From Candidatus Alistipes intestinigallinarum (GTDB taxonomy: Bacteria; Bacteroidota; Bacteroidia; Bacteroidales; Rikenellaceae), in NCBI GenBank assembly GCA_019115745.1, contig DXDA01000004.1, positions 1 to 33,035 on the forward strand: a stretch of DNA of 33,035 nt. The letters run 5' to 3'. The notes under the pieces are model-generated. The model saw only the letters and a list, made by a program, of their open reading frames with translations, was not told the DNA's origin and ran no database searches. Positions within the stretch are counted from its first letter, which is position 1. Every line of letters begins with the position of its first letter. A program made the translations under genes and the position numbers. Of the stretch, positions 14,522-21,932 are shown piece after piece.

Positions 14522-14596
14522 TCGGGGTAACAGGATTCGAACCTGTGACCCCCTGCTCCCAAAGCAGGTGCGCTAACCGGACTGCGCTACACCCCG
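14522..14596 (-). tRNA. tRNA-Pro (anticodon TGG)
   Basis: A 75-nt cloverleaf on the minus strand. The acceptor stem CGGGGTG pairs with TACCCCG (one G-U), discriminator A; the D arm holds the GCGC and TTAGCGC pattern; the anticodon stem CCTGC/GCAGG encloses the loop TTTGGGA, giving anticodon TGG; the T arm has ACAGG-TTCGAAT-CCTGT. CCA is not encoded, as is usual in Bacteroidetes. Its 3' end faces the mobile element on the left, the arrangement left by integration into a tRNA 3' end. A good promoter lies 40 nt upstream and a terminator downstream. Confidence 0.95.
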
Positions 14597-14635
14597 ATAC
14601 CCGTGCCGAAACGGCTCCTTCGGCGACAAGTGGTG

Positions 14636-14667
14636 CAAAGATAGCGGCTTTTTCCCGTCCCGGCAAA
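14636..14667 (-). promoter_or_regulatory. Promoter of tRNA-Pro
   Basis: On the minus strand TTTG (14667-14664), 20 nt, then TATCTTTG (14643-14636); an exact match to the Bacteroidetes consensus, ending 39 nt before the tRNA 5' end. Confidence 0.8.
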
Positions 14668-14710
14668 TTTTGTGCACGAAAAGTGCAGGTCCGCGTGATG
14701 CCCCTACGGG

Positions 14711-15340
14711 TTAGGGCCGTCCCACGCTGTCGAGCAGGTGTCCGAAATCCTCCCCCGGAGCGGGCTTGTAGACCGCAAAACCGAGAGCCTGTGCCGTATC
14801 GACATTCTTCTGTCCGTCGTCGATGAAGAGCGTGCGCTCGGGGAGCATGCTGCTGTCGGCGATCATCTTGCGGAAGATCGCCTCCGAAGGTTTCAGTTCG
14901 CGCATTTCGTACGAGAGGTAGATCTTGTCGAAATAGACCTCCATCGGCTTGCCGTCGGCCTTGAACATCCGCCGGATATGTCCCATCGCCGCGGGGTTGT
15001 TGTTCGAGAGGACGTAGGTGCGGATGCCGCGCTGGCGCAGGCGGTCGATCTGGCGGAGCTTCGCTACGGGAATTCCGAGGTGGAACGCGCCGTATGCGTT
15101 GTCGATCTCCTCGTCGGTGACCGACGGGGTCCCGGCCAACTGCCGCATCCGGTCGCAGGCTTCGTGGAACGAGATGAGGCCGTGTTCGAGCAGGCCGATC
15201 ATCTCGGCGGGGTAGTAGGGTTGGATGATTTCGGCCACGGCATCCATTCCGATTCGGCGGAATGCGGCGCGGCAGCGTTCGATGTCGAGGTCCACGAGGA
15301 CGCCTCCGAGGTCGAAGACCACATTTTCGATCTGTTCCAT
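14711..15340 (-). CDS. HAD family (YihX-like) phosphatase
   Basis: A 209-residue protein; ATG 15340 is preferred over an upstream TTG. Motif I is VVFDLGGVLVDLD (nucleophile Asp10), with Gly two positions on as in the YihX-like branch; motif II is VLSNNNPAA; motif III is the lysine of ELKPSEAIF; motif IV is LFIDDGQKNVDTAQ. A helical cap domain lies between motifs I and II (GLISFHEACDRMRQLAG). These enzymes remove phosphate from small metabolites such as sugar phosphates. It is 37 nt downstream of the dehydrogenase stop, so it may be the last gene of the steroid-type operon, but a link in function is not implied. Confidence 0.85.
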   Translation of the reverse strand: MEQIENVVFDLGGVLVDLDIERCRAAFRRIGMDAVAEIIQPYYPAEMIGLLEHGLISFHEACDRMRQLAGTPSVTDEEIDNAYGAFHLGIPVAKLRQIDRLRQRGIRTYVLSNNNPAAMGHIRRMFKADGKPMEVYFDKIYLSYEMRELKPSEAIFRKMIADSSMLPERTLFIDDGQKNVDTAQALGFAVYKPAPGEDFGHLLDSVGRP

Positions 15341-15377
15341 AGTCAAGGGTGAGGTTGTTGCCCGGAATCCCGGGTAT

Positions 15378-16463
15378 CTATTTCTGAAATTGCATGGTGA
15401 ATCGCCTTACGGGCCGCAGGATCCACATCGGGAGGATCTTGCAGAGGGGAATCCACGTGCGGTTCCACCAGTCGGGCACGATCGAGCGGCGCCCGCGCCA
15501 CAGGGCCCGCAACCCTTTTCGGGCGCAGCGGTCGGCGGTGATCAGCACGCCCAGTCGCACGCCGATCCGCTGCCAGTAGGGGGTCAGTCCGTAGAGGTCG
15601 GTGGCCACGCCGGCCGGCGAGACGGCCGTGACGCGAATCCCCACCTCGCGGACCTCCTTGGCGAAGGCCACGGAGAAGGTGCGCAGATAGGCCTTCGAGG
15701 CGGCGTAGAGGGCCAGCCCCGGGAAGGGCATCCACTGCGAGTAGGAGGACATGTTGAGGATGTACCCTCCGCGTCCGCGGCGGGCCATCTCGGCGGCATA
15801 GAGGCGGCAGAGCTGCGTGTTGGTCAGGTCGTGCAGCAGGATGATGCGTTCGATGCGCTCCTCGGGGGTTCGGAGGATGTCGCGGAAGGAGAACATCCCG
15901 GCGTTGTTGATCAGGACGTCGATCTCCAGTCCGTCGGCCTGCGTGCGGTCGTGCAACTCGCGGGCCGCTTCCGTGCGGGCCAGGTCGCACTCCACGAGGC
16001 GGATGTCGCACTGCGGATGCTCCGCGGCAATCTCCGCCCGGACCGCTTCGAGGGGCTGAAGGTTGTTTCCCACGAGTACGAGGTTGTACCCCAGCGCCGC
16101 GAGCCGCCGGGCATAACAGCGCCCGATCCCCGACCCGGCGCCGCTGACCAGTGCCCATGCCGTTCCGGGCAGCACCTCGCCGCGTCGCAGGCGGCGGTGT
16201 GCTTTTCGGCCGAGTCGGGCGACCTCGCCGACCTCCGCTTCGCTGCGCCCGGCTTCACCCGCGCCGCACCCGGCCTTGCCGGTCTTGCCGGTCTTGCCGG
16301 TCTTGCCGACCTGGGCGACCTCGCCGACCTTCGCTTCGCTGCGCCCGGCTTCACCCGCACCGCACCCGGCCTTGCCGACCTCCGCTTCGCGTCGCCCGGC
16401 GGCGGTCCCTTCCGCGGCGGCTACACCCGCCGTGCGTTCCTTCTGCATCTCCTCCGGTTTCAT
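15378..16463 (-). CDS. Short-chain dehydrogenase, hydroxysteroid type, with repetitive N-terminal extension
   Basis: A 361-residue protein; the start at 16463 overlaps the upstream stop by one base (TGATG), which implies coupling. Residues 103-361 are an SDR: ALVSGAGSGIG NAD(P) motif near 104-114, INNAGM at 185-190, active-site Ser in ILNMSSYSQ (239/240), Tyr253 and Lys257 in LYAASK. The layout is close to the 17-beta/3-beta hydroxysteroid type. Residues 1-102 are not part of the fold: they are rich in Gly, Ala, Glu, Lys, with two near-identical 21-residue blocks around GCGAGEAGRSEA and a KTGKTGKTGKAG run, and look disordered. A downstream start near 16160 would remove the extension, so the true start is uncertain. 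With its two upstream genes it probably reduces 3-oxo groups of bile acids or steroids (inference). Confidence 0.85.
   Translation of the reverse strand: MKPEEMQKERTAGVAAAEGTAAGRREAEVGKAGCGAGEAGRSEAKVGEVAQVGKTGKTGKTGKAGCGAGEAGRSEAEVGEVARLGRKAHRRLRRGEVLPGTAWALVSGAGSGIGRCYARRLAALGYNLVLVGNNLQPLEAVRAEIAAEHPQCDIRLVECDLARTEAARELHDRTQADGLEIDVLINNAGMFSFRDILRTPEERIERIILLHDLTNTQLCRLYAAEMARRGRGGYILNMSSYSQWMPFPGLALYAASKAYLRTFSVAFAKEVREVGIRVTAVSPAGVATDLYGLTPYWQRIGVRLGVLITADRCARKGLRALWRGRRSIVPDWWNRTWIPLCKILPMWILRPVRRFTMQFQK
16217..16376 (-). repeat. 96-bp tandem repeat inside the dehydrogenase gene
   Basis: Two 64-nt copies (16217-16280 and 16313-16376) differ at only two positions; between them lie three perfect 9-bp units GGTCTTGCC (16281-16307). 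The period is 96 bp, a multiple of three, so gain or loss of units keeps the frame. Confidence 0.9.
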
Positions 16464-17677
16464 CAGGGCAGTCGTTTGAGCTCCTCGACGATCTTGCGCG
16501 GAAGGTCGGGACAATGCTTGCAGCACTTCATGTCGACGGAGTACATCCGGGCGATGCAGTAGTTGCGGTGGTCGCACTCGCTGCGGGTTGCTTCGTCGCC
16601 CTCGCGGAGCTTGTTGACGAAGGCCGGGTCGTTGACCAGCGCGCGGGCCATCTGGACGAGTTCGAAACCCGAGCCGAGGGCGCGCTCGATGCCCTCGCGG
16701 CTGACCAATCCGCCGACGTAGATCAGCGGACCCTTCAACGCGGCTCGGAACTTCTTGGCATCTTCGAGGAAGTAGCACTCCTCGAAGGGGAACTGCTTGA
16801 TCATGAAGGGACCGCACCAGCGGATGAAGTATCGGAGCCAGAGCGGCGAGTAGTAACTCATTGTGTAGAGGGGGATCAACCCGCGCATGACGGCCATCGG
16901 GGCCTTGGAGACGAAACCGCCGGAGAGGACGATTCCGTCGACGCCGAACGATTCGATGACCTTTGCGATCTCGATGCTTTCGGGGATCTGGATGCCGCCC
17001 TTGAAGCCGTCGTACATGTTGTGCTTGACGGTGATGGCCATTCCGCAGGCGCGTGCGGCCTCGACGGCCTCTCCGAGACACATCCGCATGAAGCGCATGC
17101 GGTTTTCGAGCGAACCGCCGTACTCGTCGTGCCGGTGGTTGGTGTAGGGCGAGAGGAACTGCGAGATGAGGTAGCCGTGCCCGGCGTGAACCTCCACGGA
17201 ATCGAACCCGGCGTCGTGGGCCGTGCGGACGGCGCGTCCGAAGTCTCGGGCGACCTGTTCGATCTCGCTGCGGCGCATTCCGCGCACGGGGGTGTAGGCG
17301 TAGAGGTTGAATCCCGACGAGGCGCCGATGGGCATCTGCCCGGCGGTGGTCCAGTGGGTCATGTTCCCGCAGTGTCCGATCTGAATGGCCGCGGCGGCGC
17401 CTTCGTGGTGGATGGCGTCGGTGATGTCGCGCAGCCCGGGGACGATCTCGGGCCGGAGCCAGAGCTGTTTGTTGAAGGAGAGCCCGCTGCGGCAGACGGC
17501 AGCATAGGCCAGCGTGGTCATGCCGATGCCGCCGCGGGCCACGGCGACGTGGTAATCCTTGAGCTGCTGCGTGGGGCCGAAATCCTTGCCCATCGACTCG
17601 AATGCCGCGGAACGGATCGTGCGGTTGCGCAGCGTCACGGGGCCGAGCTTGTAGGGCGTGAAGAGTTTGGATTCCAT
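16463..17677 (-). CDS. NADH:flavin oxidoreductase (old yellow enzyme family), 5-beta-reductase candidate
   Basis: A 404-residue protein starting MESKLFTPYKLGPVTLRNRT, the usual OYE opening. The TIM-barrel FMN site shows AAIQIGHCGN near 96-105, HAGHGYLISQFLSPYTNHR at 164-182 followed by DEYGGSLENR, and the FMN phosphate loop (YVGGLVSR and ALGSGFELVQMARAL). The C-terminus adds a cysteine cluster (CDHRNYCIARMYSVDMKCCK HC), possibly binding a metal or iron-sulphur centre as in the long OYE/dienoyl-CoA reductase branch, but the full second flavin domain is missing. OYE-type enzymes (BaiCD and the gut Bacteroidetes 5-beta-reductases) reduce the double bond of 3-oxo-delta4 steroids. Placement between a 5-alpha-reductase homologue and an SDR supports this role. 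Confidence 0.88.
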   Translation of the reverse strand: MESKLFTPYKLGPVTLRNRTIRSAAFESMGKDFGPTQQLKDYHVAVARGGIGMTTLAYAAVCRSGLSFNKQLWLRPEIVPGLRDITDAIHHEGAAAAIQIGHCGNMTHWTTAGQMPIGASSGFNLYAYTPVRGMRRSEIEQVARDFGRAVRTAHDAGFDSVEVHAGHGYLISQFLSPYTNHRHDEYGGSLENRMRFMRMCLGEAVEAARACGMAITVKHNMYDGFKGGIQIPESIEIAKVIESFGVDGIVLSGGFVSKAPMAVMRGLIPLYTMSYYSPLWLRYFIRWCGPFMIKQFPFEECYFLEDAKKFRAALKGPLIYVGGLVSREGIERALGSGFELVQMARALVNDPAFVNKLREGDEATRSECDHRNYCIARMYSVDMKCCKHCPDLPRKIVEELKRLP

Positions 17678-17730
17678 GTTATTCGGTATTTTTTGATGTT
17701 TCTTCGGAGGTTTGCCGACTCCCGGCGGGG

Positions 17731-18492
17731 TCAGTAGATGAAGGGGATGATGCGTTTGCGGTGGAGCCGGCGGAATTCGTCGCCGAACTCCTGCTCGTAA
17801 CGGCGGCGGAGCGATGCGGCACGGGGTGCGAGGTTGGCGAAGGTCCACCAGGCGAAGACCACGCCGGCCCACGACCACGAAGCCACGGCGAAGCCGATCC
17901 ATTCGAGCAATTCGCCGAAGTAATTGGCCGAGGAGACGTAGCGGAACATGCCGCCGCGGGGGATGTAGTGTCGCGTGTCGCCGGGCTTGCGGAGGTGGCG
18001 GATGATCCGGTCGGAGTGGAGGTTGATGGCCATTCCGGCGATGAAGAGGGCGCCGCCGATGTAGATGTAGGGCTGTGCGAACCAGTTTTCGTAATAGTCG
18101 GCAGGCGAGATCCAGAAGATCCATCCGCCCTGCATCAGCGCGTTCAAGGTGTTGAATACCATGCCCATGAGTACGATTCCGAGGGGCATCCGGGAGTTTC
18201 CGCGCAGGAGCAGCGGGAAGATGAACGAGCGTTGGAAGTAGTGAGCCTGGAAGAGCAGGAACAGGGCGAGGGGTCCGGCCTGCCACATGCGGTCGGACGT
18301 GGCCCAGAGGATGCACATGAAGATGAAGACGGGGGATTCCATCATCACCCATCCGATTTTGTTGGGAATCGGGGGTCCGTACCGTCGGTCGAAGAGGTAG
18401 CCGTACCCGGCTTCGAAGAAGTGCAGGGCGATGAATACCACGAGGGCCAGCGAGGCCATGACGATGAGGAAGATGTCGAACGTTTCGCGCAT
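17731..18492 (-). CDS. 3-oxo-5-alpha-steroid 4-dehydrogenase (steroid 5-alpha-reductase) homologue
   Basis: A 253-residue membrane protein with six or seven hydrophobic segments, starting MRETFDIFLIVMASLALVVF. The C-terminal half carries the strongest family marks: INLHSDRIIRHLRKPGD, YIPRGGMFRYVSSANYFGEL, LEWIGFAVASWS, and the end EFGDEFRRLHRKRIIPFIY, which parallel human SRD5A enzymes almost position by position. These reduce the delta4 bond of 3-oxo steroids with NADPH. The early glutamine/tyrosine region (QAHYFQRSFIFPLLLRG) also fits. It is the first gene of the leftward operon, 53 nt before the flavin reductase, behind a recognisable promoter. Confidence 0.9.
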   Translation of the reverse strand: MRETFDIFLIVMASLALVVFIALHFFEAGYGYLFDRRYGPPIPNKIGWVMMESPVFIFMCILWATSDRMWQAGPLALFLLFQAHYFQRSFIFPLLLRGNSRMPLGIVLMGMVFNTLNALMQGGWIFWISPADYYENWFAQPYIYIGGALFIAGMAINLHSDRIIRHLRKPGDTRHYIPRGGMFRYVSSANYFGELLEWIGFAVASWSWAGVVFAWWTFANLAPRAASLRRRYEQEFGDEFRRLHRKRIIPFIY

Positions 18493-18520
18493 GACGGGCA
18501 AGGATTCGGTAAAAACGCGA

Positions 18521-18551
18521 TAAAGGTAGCAAATTTTTCGGTCCCGGGCAA
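18521..18551 (-). promoter_or_regulatory. Promoter of the steroid-type operon
   Basis: On the minus strand TTG (18551-18549), 20 nt, TACCTTTA (18528-18521), one base from the TAnnTTTG consensus, 28 nt before the start at 18492. Confidence 0.55.
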
Positions 18552-18653
18552 GCCCCGAAACGGCCTGTGATTGTCCGATTTTTCCCGGTCTCGGACGTCG
18601 GCTTCTCCGTACGGGGCCGTTGCCTGTCCGGAAACACCCGGCCGGGTTGTTTT

Positions 18654-18684
18654 TTTGCCCTTTCGGGAAAAATGCGTATCTTTC
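18654..18684 (+). promoter_or_regulatory. Promoter of lipoprotein 1
   Basis: TTTG (18654-18657), 19 nt, TATCTTTC (18677-18684). The block TCGGGAAAAAT just before the -7 box recurs before lipoprotein 2, so the two promoters are related. Confidence 0.7.
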
Positions 18685-18718
18685 ACCGGTCATCAAGTAT
18701 CACCTAACCTGTCCATAC

Positions 18719-19969
18719 ATGAAACCGTTTTACCTGCTGATGCTCACTGCTGCCCTTGCCTGTGCCGGATGCTGCAAGGACAAGTCGGACAACCCCCCCC
18801 CTCAAAAATTGACCGTTGAACAGACCGACTATACGCTCGGCGCCTTCGAGGAGCGGACCGCAACGGTCTCGCTGAACGCCTCCGCCGACTGGACCGTCTC
18901 CGTTGTGTACGACGGTGCCGATTCGGAAGCCGATGCCGCGTGGCTGGCTGTCACGCCGGCGAACGGCGCGGCCGGCGAACAGACACTCACGCTGTCGGCC
19001 GACAACAACTTCCGGAATGCACCCCGCACGGCCCGCCTGGATCTCGCCTGCGGAGGGCAAACCGTGCAGGTGGCGGTCACCCAGAGTGCCTCGGGCTTCG
19101 ACGACACAACGGACCTTACGGACTTCTTCGATCCGCAGTTCGCGCAGGACTTGCAGTTGTTTGGGATAATCCCCGATGCCGAACAAATTCTTTTCAAGGA
19201 TGTCGCCTATATAACCACGCTCCAAATCAATCGTCGCACCAGTACTTCGACCTCCTTGCAGGGTATTGAATTTTTCAAATCGTTGGAGATTCTGGAGTGC
19301 GAAAGCCCTCTGTTGACATCGCTGGATGTGAGTGCGAACACGGCGCTGAAGGAGTTGTACTGCCGCGACAATTTGTTTGCGTCGCTGGATGTGAGTGCGA
19401 ACCCGGTGCTGGAGGTGTTGTCCTGCAGTAATGGTACGTTGGCATCGCTGGATGTGAGTGGCTGCACGGCGCTGAAGGAGTTGTACTGCGGGGACAATCA
19501 GTTGACATCGCTGGATGTGAGCGGCTGCACGGCGCTGACACGTTTGGATTGCTACGGCAATTCGTTGACGTCGCTGGATATGAGTCGGAATACGGCGTTG
19601 AAGGAGTTGTTCTGCTACGACAATTCGTTGGCGTCGCTGGATGTGAGCGGTTGCACGGCGTTGGAGACGTTGAATTGCAGGGACAATCAGTTGGCGTCGC
19701 TGGATGTGAGTGCAAATAGGGCGTTGCTGTACTTGTTCTGCAACAACAATCGGTTGACGTCGCTGGATGTGAGCGCAAATACGGCGTTGCTGCGTTTTTA
19801 CTGCTATGACAATCCCGGCGACGGGGAGTCGAAGTTCCCGGTAACGGCCTGGTTCGACAATGAGACCGTGCCGGAGGGCTTGGATGTCGATAAGTTGGAA
19901 TGGACGTACAACGGCAAGACCATCACTGTCGACTACCAAAAAGCCGCCGGCTTAAGAAGCCGGTTTTAG
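18719..19969 (+). CDS. Surface lipoprotein with BACON domain and leucine-rich repeats (in frame copy)
   Basis: A 416-residue protein. Residues 1-18 are a lipoprotein signal (MKPFYLLMLTAALACAGC, lipobox ACAGC) followed by CKDKSDN, compatible with the charged export signal of Bacteroidetes surface lipoproteins. A nine-C tract (18793-18801) encodes three prolines right after it. Residues about 30-125 are a BACON domain (LTVEQTDYTLGAFEERTATV, DAAWLAVTP, TVQVAVTQSA). Residues 200-367 are eight 21-residue leucine-rich repeats of the type LTSLDVSANTALKELYC. The last eight residues (AGLRSRF and stop) are encoded by a REP-like repeat. It is probably a cell-surface binding protein; the ligand is unknown. 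A paralogue lies at 23364. Confidence 0.85.
   Translation: MKPFYLLMLTAALACAGCCKDKSDNPPPQKLTVEQTDYTLGAFEERTATVSLNASADWTVSVVYDGADSEADAAWLAVTPANGAAGEQTLTLSADNNFRNAPRTARLDLACGGQTVQVAVTQSASGFDDTTDLTDFFDPQFAQDLQLFGIIPDAEQILFKDVAYITTLQINRRTSTSTSLQGIEFFKSLEILECESPLLTSLDVSANTALKELYCRDNLFASLDVSANPVLEVLSCSNGTLASLDVSGCTALKELYCGDNQLTSLDVSGCTALTRLDCYGNSLTSLDMSRNTALKELFCYDNSLASLDVSGCTALETLNCRDNQLASLDVSANRALLYLFCNNNRLTSLDVSANTALLRFYCYDNPGDGESKFPVTAWFDNETVPEGLDVDKLEWTYNGKTITVDYQKAAGLRSRF
18793..18801 (+). repeat. Nine-C homopolymer in lipoprotein 1 (in frame)
   Basis: Nine consecutive C directly after the lipoprotein signal region; gain or loss of one base would abolish the protein. The same tract length is found in the paralogue at 23443-23451. 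Confidence 0.9.
19316..19819 (+). repeat. Eight 63-bp tandem repeats encoding LRRs
   Basis: Eight units of exactly 21 codons, each with the core TCGCTGGATGTGAG or a close variant. Near-identical DNA suits recombination that changes the number of repeats without shifting the frame. The paralogue has three units (24010-24198). Confidence 0.9.
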
Positions 19970-20010
19970 GGGTTGCGGAACCTCACGGGGTTGCCGTGCC
20001 TTGAATCCGC
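19947..20010 (+). repeat. REP-like repeat, copy a
   Basis: Stem CCGGCTT-AAG-AAGCCGG (19947-19963), then TTTTAGGGGTTGCGG and a tail with CCTTGAATCCGC. Its TTTTAG provides the stop codon of lipoprotein 1. Confidence 0.75.
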
Positions 20011-20025
20011 CCCCAGTTTATACGG

Positions 20026-20063
20026 CAACGGACCTGTCCTCCCGGCAGGTCCGTTGTTTTTTT
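20026..20063 (+). terminator. Terminator after lipoprotein 1
   Basis: CAACGGACCTG (20026-20036) pairs perfectly with CAGGTCCGTTG (20046-20056), followed by seven T. Confidence 0.9.
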
Positions 20064-20072
20064 GCATCCTGC

Positions 20073-20165
20073 CCCGCCTAAAAGGCGGGTTTTAGGGGCT
20101 GCGGCGACTTCGAGGGGTTTCCGAAGCCTTGAATCCGCGTCCAACGGTCGAGGCGCAGAACTGAA
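20073..20165 (+). repeat. REP-like repeat, copy b
   Basis: Stem CCCGCCT-AAA-AGGCGGG (20073-20089), then TTTTAGGGGCTGCGG, then GGGGTTTCCGAAGCC and TTGAATCCGCGTCCAACG. The tail matches the tail of the minus-strand copy at 24933. Confidence 0.75.
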
Positions 20166-20198
20166 TCCGAACCTTTCAACATTCCTCCGCCCATGAAA

Positions 20199-20243
20199 CG
20201 GGCTTTTTAAGCCCGCGCCCATAGAACCGGTTTCTTAAACCGG
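20199..20243 (-). repeat. REP-like repeats, copies c1 and c2
   Basis: Two stems in a row on the minus strand: CCGGTTT-AAG-AAACCGG (20243-20227) followed by CGGGCTT-AAA-AAGCCCG (20215-20199), with spacers TTCTATGGGC and TTTCATGGGC. Confidence 0.7.
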
Positions 20244-20356
20244 CCGGGGCCGGTACGCAATCCGTCCGGGCAGCGGTGGAAGGCGTATCTCTTGAAGTCC
20301 CCTCCGCGGAGGGGATTTAGGGGAGGGTAGAATTGCAACCGCGGCCGGAGGCTGCG

Positions 20357-20389
20357 AAAAAACGACCGCCGGATAAACTCCAGCGGTCG
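20357..20389 (-). terminator. Terminator of gadB
   Basis: On the minus strand an 11-bp stem (20389-20379 with 20373-20363, one G-U pair, 5-nt loop) is followed by six T (20362-20357), 36 nt after the gadB stop. Confidence 0.85.
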
Positions 20390-20424
20390 GTACGCATAAC
20401 TTGTCAAAAGCAGCGTTGCAACGA

Positions 20425-21840
20425 TCAGTGCGTATAGACTTTACCCTTCTGGTGCTCGTTGGCTTCGAACTTGAGCCGTGAGGTGGTGGGGTAGCGGAGC
20501 TTCTCGAACTCGGCCACGGCGTTGCGGATGTCTCCGAGCAGCATGTCGGCCATGTCGCGCGACATCCCCTGCCGCACGACGATGCGCATGACGACCGTCT
20601 GTTCGATGTTTTTCGGCATGGTGTAGGCGGGCACCATCCATCCGCTCTGCTGGAGTGCGGCCTGCAGGTCGAAGAGGGTCCACTTGGCGGTCTTTTCGTA
20701 GGCGGGATCGAGCGACCAGATGAAGAGCGGGTTGACCACCTCCTCGGCGAAATTCCTGAAACACTTCATCTTGCCGATCTCGCGGTGGCAGTAGCGGGCG
20801 ATCTCCATCGAGTTGTGCTGAATCTCGCGGTAGCCCTCGAAACCGAGGCGGATGAAGTTGTAGTACTGGCCGAGAATCTGGGCTGCGGGGCGCGAGAAGT
20901 TGAGCCCGACCTGGGTGATGCTGGCCCCGAGGTAGTTGACCGAGAAGGACATCTCGTCGGGGAGGTATTTTTTGTCCTTCCAGACGACCCACCCCAGCCC
21001 GGGATAGACCAACCCGAACTTGTGGCCCGACGTGGAGATCGACAACACCCATTTGAGTCGGAAATCCCACTTGACCCCGGGATTGAGGAACGGAAGGATG
21101 AAGCCACCGGACGCGGCGTCGACATGGATCGGAATCTCGTATCCGGTCTTTTGGTTGAAGGCGTCGAGGGCCTTGTCGAGGGCTTCGACGTCGTCGTTCA
21201 GCCCGGACCACGTCACGCCGGCGATGGGGACGATGCAGATGGTGTTTTCGTCGCAGATTTTCAGGGCGGCGTCGATGTCGAGGGTCTTCCGCTCGGGGGT
21301 GAGGGGTACGGTGCGGAGCTCGATCTGCCACAGTTGGCAGAACTTCTCCCAGACGACCTGATAGGCGGCGCTCATCACCAGATTGGGCTTGTCATAGGGT
21401 TTCCCGGCAGCCTTGCGGCGGTTGCGCCAGCGGAGCCACGCGGCGACGCCTCCCAGCATACAGGCCTCGGATGATCCGATCCCGACGGCGCCGGCCTTCC
21501 ATTCGGCCTTTTCGGGGGTGTTCCAGAGGTTTGCGAGGATGTTGATGCAGCGTCCGCACATGACGGCCACGCGCGGATATTCGGTTTCGTCGATGTAGTT
21601 GACGTTGATGGCCTCGTTCATCAGCCGCGTGGCGTAGTCGTCCATGTAGGTCGTGACGAACGTGGCCAGATTCAGCCGCGGCTGGGTCTGGGGATAGGTC
21701 TCGTCACGGACCATCTGGTAGGCGATTTCGGGTGCGGTCTTGTCTTTGGGGATGAATTCGACGGGTGCCGGGGAGCGCATCTCCTTCGTGCCGAAGATGT
21801 CGGCCGGAGCATCGCTTGCGGGAGTGTTCTGTTGTTTCAT
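20425..21840 (-). CDS. gadB: Glutamate decarboxylase
   Basis: A 471-residue PLP enzyme converting glutamate to GABA and CO2 while consuming a proton, used for acid resistance in gut bacteria. Family marks: RLNLATFVTTYMDD near the start, IGSSEACMLGGVAAWLRWRN, the PLP-aspartate region IPIHVDAASGGFILPF, and the PLP lysine in STSGHKFGLVYPG (Lys274, compare Lys276 in E. coli). The C-terminus ends HQKGKVYTH; E. coli GadB has a similar HxxxxxYTH-like tail with a His that closes the active site at neutral pH. Length is normal. It stands alone, divergent from the sirtuin gene; no glutamate/GABA antiporter is in view. Confidence 0.95.
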   Translation of the reverse strand: MKQQNTPASDAPADIFGTKEMRSPAPVEFIPKDKTAPEIAYQMVRDETYPQTQPRLNLATFVTTYMDDYATRLMNEAINVNYIDETEYPRVAVMCGRCINILANLWNTPEKAEWKAGAVGIGSSEACMLGGVAAWLRWRNRRKAAGKPYDKPNLVMSAAYQVVWEKFCQLWQIELRTVPLTPERKTLDIDAALKICDENTICIVPIAGVTWSGLNDDVEALDKALDAFNQKTGYEIPIHVDAASGGFILPFLNPGVKWDFRLKWVLSISTSGHKFGLVYPGLGWVVWKDKKYLPDEMSFSVNYLGASITQVGLNFSRPAAQILGQYYNFIRLGFEGYREIQHNSMEIARYCHREIGKMKCFRNFAEEVVNPLFIWSLDPAYEKTAKWTLFDLQAALQQSGWMVPAYTMPKNIEQTVVMRIVVRQGMSRDMADMLLGDIRNAVAEFEKLRYPTTSRLKFEANEHQKGKVYTH

Positions 21841-21902
21841 GGCGTAGCGAAAATTTTTGGTTTACGAGGGCTGGGGTTGCACGAACTGTGCCATAAATTT
21901 CG

Positions 21903-21910
21903 TATCTTTC
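21903..21910 (+). promoter_or_regulatory. Likely -7 box for the sirtuin gene
   Basis: TATCTTTC, one base from consensus, 22 nt before the ATG at 21933. The -33 element is not convincing (TTG with 23-nt spacing). Confidence 0.45.
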
Positions 21911-21932
21911 GACGGCGAAAAACACGAACACC

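Larger units (their letters stand above)
19970..20424. other. Intergenic repeat array between lipoprotein 1 and gadB
   Basis: The gap has no gene. It holds a terminator (20026-20063), REP-like copies at 20073 (plus), 20199 and 20227 (minus), a GC palindrome TCCCCTCCGCGGAGGGGA (20298-20315) with the tail TTTAGGGGAGGG, and the gadB terminator (20357-20389). Confidence 0.75.

Noticed and set aside
15343..16158. Alternative minus-strand frame inside the dehydrogenase
   Set aside because: It overlaps the SDR coding frame, which has a complete catalytic set; the other frame is Arg/Pro-rich noise.
16217..16376. Possible CRISPR array from regularly spaced repeats
   Set aside because: Only two long copies, no unique spacers, in frame within a coding gene and no cas genes.
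16151..17737. Long plus-strand frame (over 500 codons) opposite the OYE and SDR genes
   Set aside because: It is a shadow in GC-rich DNA: composition is Arg/His/Val/Gly-skewed, no domain is seen, and the minus strand encodes two clear enzymes.
19316..19819. Possible CRISPR or non-coding satellite from 63-bp repeats
   Set aside because: The units are exact codon multiples encoding leucine-rich repeats in an open reading frame.
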